Assembly (NCBI GenBank): GCA_009746045.1 | Contig: RPFO01000131.1 | Span: 1 to 64,000, forward strand | Direction: 5' to 3' | From: Mesostigma viride | Lineage: Eukaryota; Streptophyta; Mesostigmatophyceae; Mesostigmatales; Mesostigmataceae | Length of the DNA: 64,000 nucleotides | Shown here: in pieces, positions 38,101 to 43,700 of the stretch | How the letters are laid out: each line of letters begins with the position of its first letter | How positions within the stretch are numbered: position 1 is the stretch's first letter | Position numbers and translations under genes: made by a program | The notes under the pieces: model-generated | The model's database searches: none | What the model saw: the letters and a program-made list of their open reading frames with translations, nothing else | What the model was told of the DNA's origin: nothing

Positions 38101-40670
38101 TCCGCAATCATTACAGGGTAAGGCAAGGTGAGCCCTGAACCCTAAATGTTGTACAATGAGTGTAGCCAGCGAAACACTGTTTCATTTGGCACTTAGTTAT
38201 TTGGCTCATGTACCCTCCTCCTCCTCCCCACACACACCTTTACCTCCCCAGCTCCAGAAATGGGCCTGGCTTTAAAACAGGTGTTAAACGTCTTGTGTGC
38301 AGTCTGCAACTAAACAATGTGAATTCCCGTTGTTTGTGGATGTTCCATTGTTGCTATCCGTTGATGCTATTCATTTACGACATCTCACCCATGCTATCTT
38401 ACTTTGATGATTTCCCATGAACGCTATCCCAGGGTGGGCATTGATCGAGAACAGCCGCTGTATCCTGTCATGTCTGACGGATGCTAGTCACTGGATTGAT
38501 TTCTGCTATTGCTTGACACTGTCGCAGCATGGGCGTGGGTGGGGGACAACCGAGTGGAAACCATCGACACTGTGCGGCCCGACCAGCGCGACCCAAACTT
38601 CATTGAAAAGCGCCTCGTATCAACCGCCGTGTGCGGGTGGGATATCTTCCTCCAGGTCCTCTTGTGGGCCTCCGTGCTAATCATCGTCGGCCTTGTGCTT
38701 CATATACTGTGCATCAAGGCCTGGCAATGGCAGTTTCCTGAGACGGCAACCCCTGAAATGCTCCTATTCCCTCGCGCCGAGTTGTACTTAGTCTTTGTCA
38801 TTATCCCCCCGCTCACCCAGGCGGGGGCATTCTTGATATCCGAGCACAAGCCGGCAGCGGTCGCGATTGGTGTGGTCGTTCTATTGATCGGTCCCGGCAC
38901 GTTTTTATACTTCTCACTTCGCAATGTGCTCATCCGACATGTGTTCGGGGGAACGACGGTGCACTTCAAGCACTCGCTCATCGTGCCGCCGGTAAGTCAA
39001 CTAAATTCTGCTAAGTATATATTAATTGTTCATCTCCATTGGTTTGGCCGTCAAGGGCTATCTAATCCATGCACTCGCCAAGCTGCCGGTACGTTCATAT
39101 TAGTACTAATGAGTTTTTAAAGCGCTTGTTATGTCGAGATTGTTATCAGCATTACGTCTCGTTACCTCTTGAACGTTTTAGTGTTTATTAATCCCGCTGG
39201 CCTTGACTGTCAAATCCGGTCTATCCTCTTTTCTCCCGTTATCTTTCACTTCTTTTCATCCACCCTTTCCACTTGAAAGGATGGCTTGTGACGTTGGTGA
39301 TCAGGGGATCCTGATAAAGACTCTCCTTCGCTGACACAGCAAGCAGTTGTAACTCAGCCCAAGTGTGCCCAGAGCCTATCAATGCCATTTTCTCTTACCA
39401 ATTAAACAATAGTTAAGAACGTTAGGCTTGAAGACAGTAGGATTGTGCTACTATCTGCCCCAACGTTCACGAGACCGAGAGTCTAGTTCCCGGCAATTAC
39501 AAGGTTAGCACTGAAGCACCTTCTGAGGTTGTAGCTTTATCAGCATTCCTGTAATGGCATCATCGAATGCTGTGTAGGATGGAACCACTCTGTGTTAGAA
39601 TGGCACTATATTGCTGCTCAGGACCTCGATGGGACTTCCCGTCCGCAGTGCATAGGGTGTCCCTCTTCGGTACATCGGAGGATCAGAAGCTTGAAGGTTA
39701 GGCATAATCTTTATTTGCATCGAGTATACTTTTGCGTCAAATGCTCATCTTTTAGCAGCCCACTGAACTGCCACGTCTTCAGATTGCAAAGTGCTTGGTT
39801 CCACGACATGAAACAGGTAATGCCCACATCACCTCTCTGCTATGTCACCGCTGCCACATTATGGTTGCTCATAACCAAAATCTTCCCCACTTTTGCGACA
39901 CTTAATTATCGCCTCGCCAGATACGGCCGGAATGGGTGCGCCCCCTGGAGCGTGTCTGGTATGCCCTGGTCGGTTTACCCATGAAAGGCTGTTGGCACGA
40001 TGTCTGCAACCGGGAGACCGTGGTTGCTCGCTTCGGTCCCTTGTTCGAGAACTTCAAGGGCCCGCACCTGGGCGTTGGGCCCCTTCACCCTAGTATTGAT
40101 GACGAAGGCGGGTGCTGCGGTAATGGGGTCGGGACCGAGCGCCTCGGTGGCTACTTGCGCACATCATACGGCCTCATCGAGCTTTTAAAGAAGGTCTTGT
40201 TATCGTTCCTGCTGGGCGTTTTCGGTCCCGCGGCATCAAGTAACGAGTCCGTGGGCCACTCGGACGGATCCAAGAAAGTGGGGCGATGGGTTCAGGTTGC
40301 TTCTGGCCTATTCATACTCTTGCTCCAGTTGATAATACTAGTGCGAGAGAAGCCATTCATCAACCGGTTTGTCCAGGCAGCCGAGACGCTCGCGGTCACC
40401 TGTGAGGTGCAGCTGTTTGTCATCCTGCTCGTCCTGGTGGGAGAATGGGTGAGTGGCCGCAAACTACCACTGCTATGTAGGGACGATCTCATTTCTCTGG
40501 TTGTCCTCTGCCTTGTTGTTGCTGGTGGGAGAAACACATGTGGCCACGGTATCTACGTCGTTATAATAGCACTGACATTCATCCTGCTCTGATCCTTTTC
40601 CTCCCTCTTCCCCCCCTTCCCCCCCTTCCCCCCTTCCCCCCTTCCCCCCTTCCCCCCGCACACACACTCA

Positions 40671-40757
<87 letters not shown>

Positions 40758-43700
40758 GCAGGGCAACAAGTCGGTCTTGAGCAATGCGCTGATCATCACC
40801 ATGCAGCTGACCATCCTGTTTAACCTCATCTCCCAAGTGTTTCTGGTGCTGATCAACTGCATGAGTGGATGGGCCGTGTTTAAGAGGCGCCTCAAGCAGG
40901 CCAAGACACGGTATGTTTGGCATCAGCTAGTGCATGTTCTCTTACAGTGCATTTTATTCAGAAGAAGTCCCCCCACACCACCCCTAGGCACACTGCACTC
41001 ACGTGCAGGCTAAGATACGGTGCGAATTTTCTTATTCTCGTGGCCTCCTTGTAAAACGTTCAATGGCTTTTATCAGAAAGTGGAAGCACACAAATGAAAG
41101 CATTTGAATCATCCCACACCACACCACCACACCCTGGTCGTCTCTTATCTCTCCCCCACATTCTTTCTCCTATCCCTCTCCTGAATCCACCCGCCCATAA
41201 AAAAAATAATGCTTGCCCCCCCCTTCCCCCCCGCAGAATCCAGTTCGGGACACCGCGGATGGCCGGAAAGAGAGCGCGTTGCTGCTCTAACCTAGGCGAA
41301 GCCATACGGCAGCTGTGGCTCGACGCGCACACACCCCACGACCCGTCCTACTTGAGCAAGCACCCCGGGGGGGACCTACTTCCACTCACCAATAGCAGCA
41401 AGACCCACCCAGCGTCTCCCACCACAGGTGTGTTCTCCCCCACAACCGCCATCCTTGCAAGCATGGTCCCATCGGGGGAATAAACTGGTATATGGATTGT
41501 GACCCGGAGTGCATTTGGGACGATAGTCAGCGGGGCGAGGTTTAGCTCACGGAGCATGAGGCCCCCGTGGGCCGGGGCAACTGGATGACGCTACCGAGCG
41601 CGCACAAGGCTGCCGATTGTCGGGACGACTTTGGTGGATCAGTGGATGAGCGAGGGGTGGCGGGCGGCCGCACGCTGAGAAAGGGTGGGATCATCCCACC
41701 GGTAGGTTGGTGGGGAGCTTGCTTTCCGTGTTTATTTGCTGCTTGAGTATCCACGTATTTATATTCAGTGAGACCGGCCTGAGTGAAGCGCATAATAGAT
41801 TCAACCCATAGGATGCTATAATTAATCCGGCACAGCCCATTTTGGGAAGAACCAAAGGTTGCGAGAATTGGCAAAGCCAATATATATGGAGGGGTGCAAG
41901 GATTTCCATTGGCATCTACTACTTGTACGGTGGACCTGAGCATAAAACTATTCAATCGGCGGTTTGGATGGTACGACAAAAACGTTTTGAAGGGTTTTGC
42001 AGAAAACGCCCTTCGAACTGTAATTCATCCATCTATCGATCCATCCATCCATCCATCCATCCATCCATCCATCCATCCATCCATCCATCCATCCATCCAT
42101 CCATCCATCCATCCATCCATCCATCCATCCATCCATCCATCCATCCATCCATCCATCCATCCATCCATCCATCCATCCATCCATCCATCCATCCATCCAT
42201 CCACCCACCCACCCACCCATCCACCGAACTTGCGCATCTTCGCACCTCTCCATATATATTGGCTTTGTCCTTTCTTCCCTTTTTTTGTTCTTCCGAAAAT
42301 GGGCTCCGCCGACGAAAGCCTTTACGGTAAAGTTACAACGCACGTTACTTGATACAGTATACTGTTCGTATGTCTAGTAATAGTATACTCTCATAGGAAT
42401 ATGCATGCAAACGGCAATCAGCCGTGGCAGGTTTGTTGGAAGTTTGATTATATGCTCCCACACCTGACCAACGGACGTTTGACTCGGTGCTTCTGTCACC
42501 TACTTGTCAATAATTTTCTTAAACTGGGCTTCTTTTTCATAATCTATACCGTAATATCTTCGTTCTTTCCTCTAATTATCATCGCCTATGTCGTGCCACT
42601 AAGCCTGTCTGCTGGCCCCTTTTCTGGTCCCCACCAGATGCACTGGCAAGCCCCTCGTGGTTTTGATCTTCTACCTTGCCATGAGATTAATGTGATGCCA
42701 CATAATAAATTTAATTGACTGGAACAGTTTCCCTGTGATCTCCTCCCCAACCACCCACTCCCAAATGGTCAGGTGCCGCACACACGGCAGGCATCGCAGG
42801 CAGCATGGACGCGATGGGTTCAAACTGCATGCAGCGCGGGGGCGGCCTGTTGCAGGAGCTGAGGGAGGTGGACGGCCAGCGTTTGGTGGGAACAGTGGTT
42901 GGCCAGGGGCTGGATCTTGAGCCGGGTCTCGGCACAGGCCCAGACTCAGTTGACGAGGATCGGCCTCACTGGTTCGTTATGCACCGGGAGGGTGATAAGG
43001 CTCCAATGGCAGGTGAGCTTGCAGCGGTGGTTACCTGGTTGTGAACAAAGCAGTTATCTGGTTAACTGGTTCTTGGTTGGGTTGACAGCCTGGGTTGTTG
43101 ACAGCCTGCTAGTGAGCTGGTTTTTCTTGTGTTGGTTGAAGTACATTCTAGATTCAGCTGATTTCCGCTAAGGGTTGCGTCTGGAGGTTTCTACAAGGTC
43201 ATTTGGCTGTGTGGATCTCCTTCAGAATAATGATGTCGTTTTATCCCAGTCAGCAGTTCACACACCTTGGAACCACAATCCAGGCCGCGTGGATGGCCGT
43301 ATTCTCACACCGGGCTGGGTTACGAGCATATTAGTTTTTACACATGCAACCAACCAAGCCACCACCATTTTGATTCCAAAAATAGGACATTTTCACTTGT
43401 CTTTTTTTCACCCCCTTACAGCCGCAATCCAGACCCGCGCGGATGGGCATATTTTCATCAACCCACCTCAACCCGCCAACCTTTTGCAGAAAATTGATTT
43501 TTTTTTATTTATTTTTTTTTATCCTTATTACCCGGTTTCTGGCAGCCGCGATGCAAGTTGAGGGGATGGAAATGTACTCCTGCAACGCGAGCCCCGATGG
43601 GCGCAGCATCGGACACAGCCACAGCAACGTCCAGGGCAAGACCAAGGAGGTGCACAAGGCAGACAGCCCACCCGGCGGTCTCGCTATTACAAAAGAGAGT

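Noticed and set aside
40538-40923. Thr-His and Cys-Val repeat frames
   Set aside because: Produced by the CA dinucleotide run before an acceptor.
41842-42352. Ile-His-Pro-Ser and Trp-Met-Asp-Gly repeat proteins
   Set aside because: Translations of the CCAT microsatellite in an intron.
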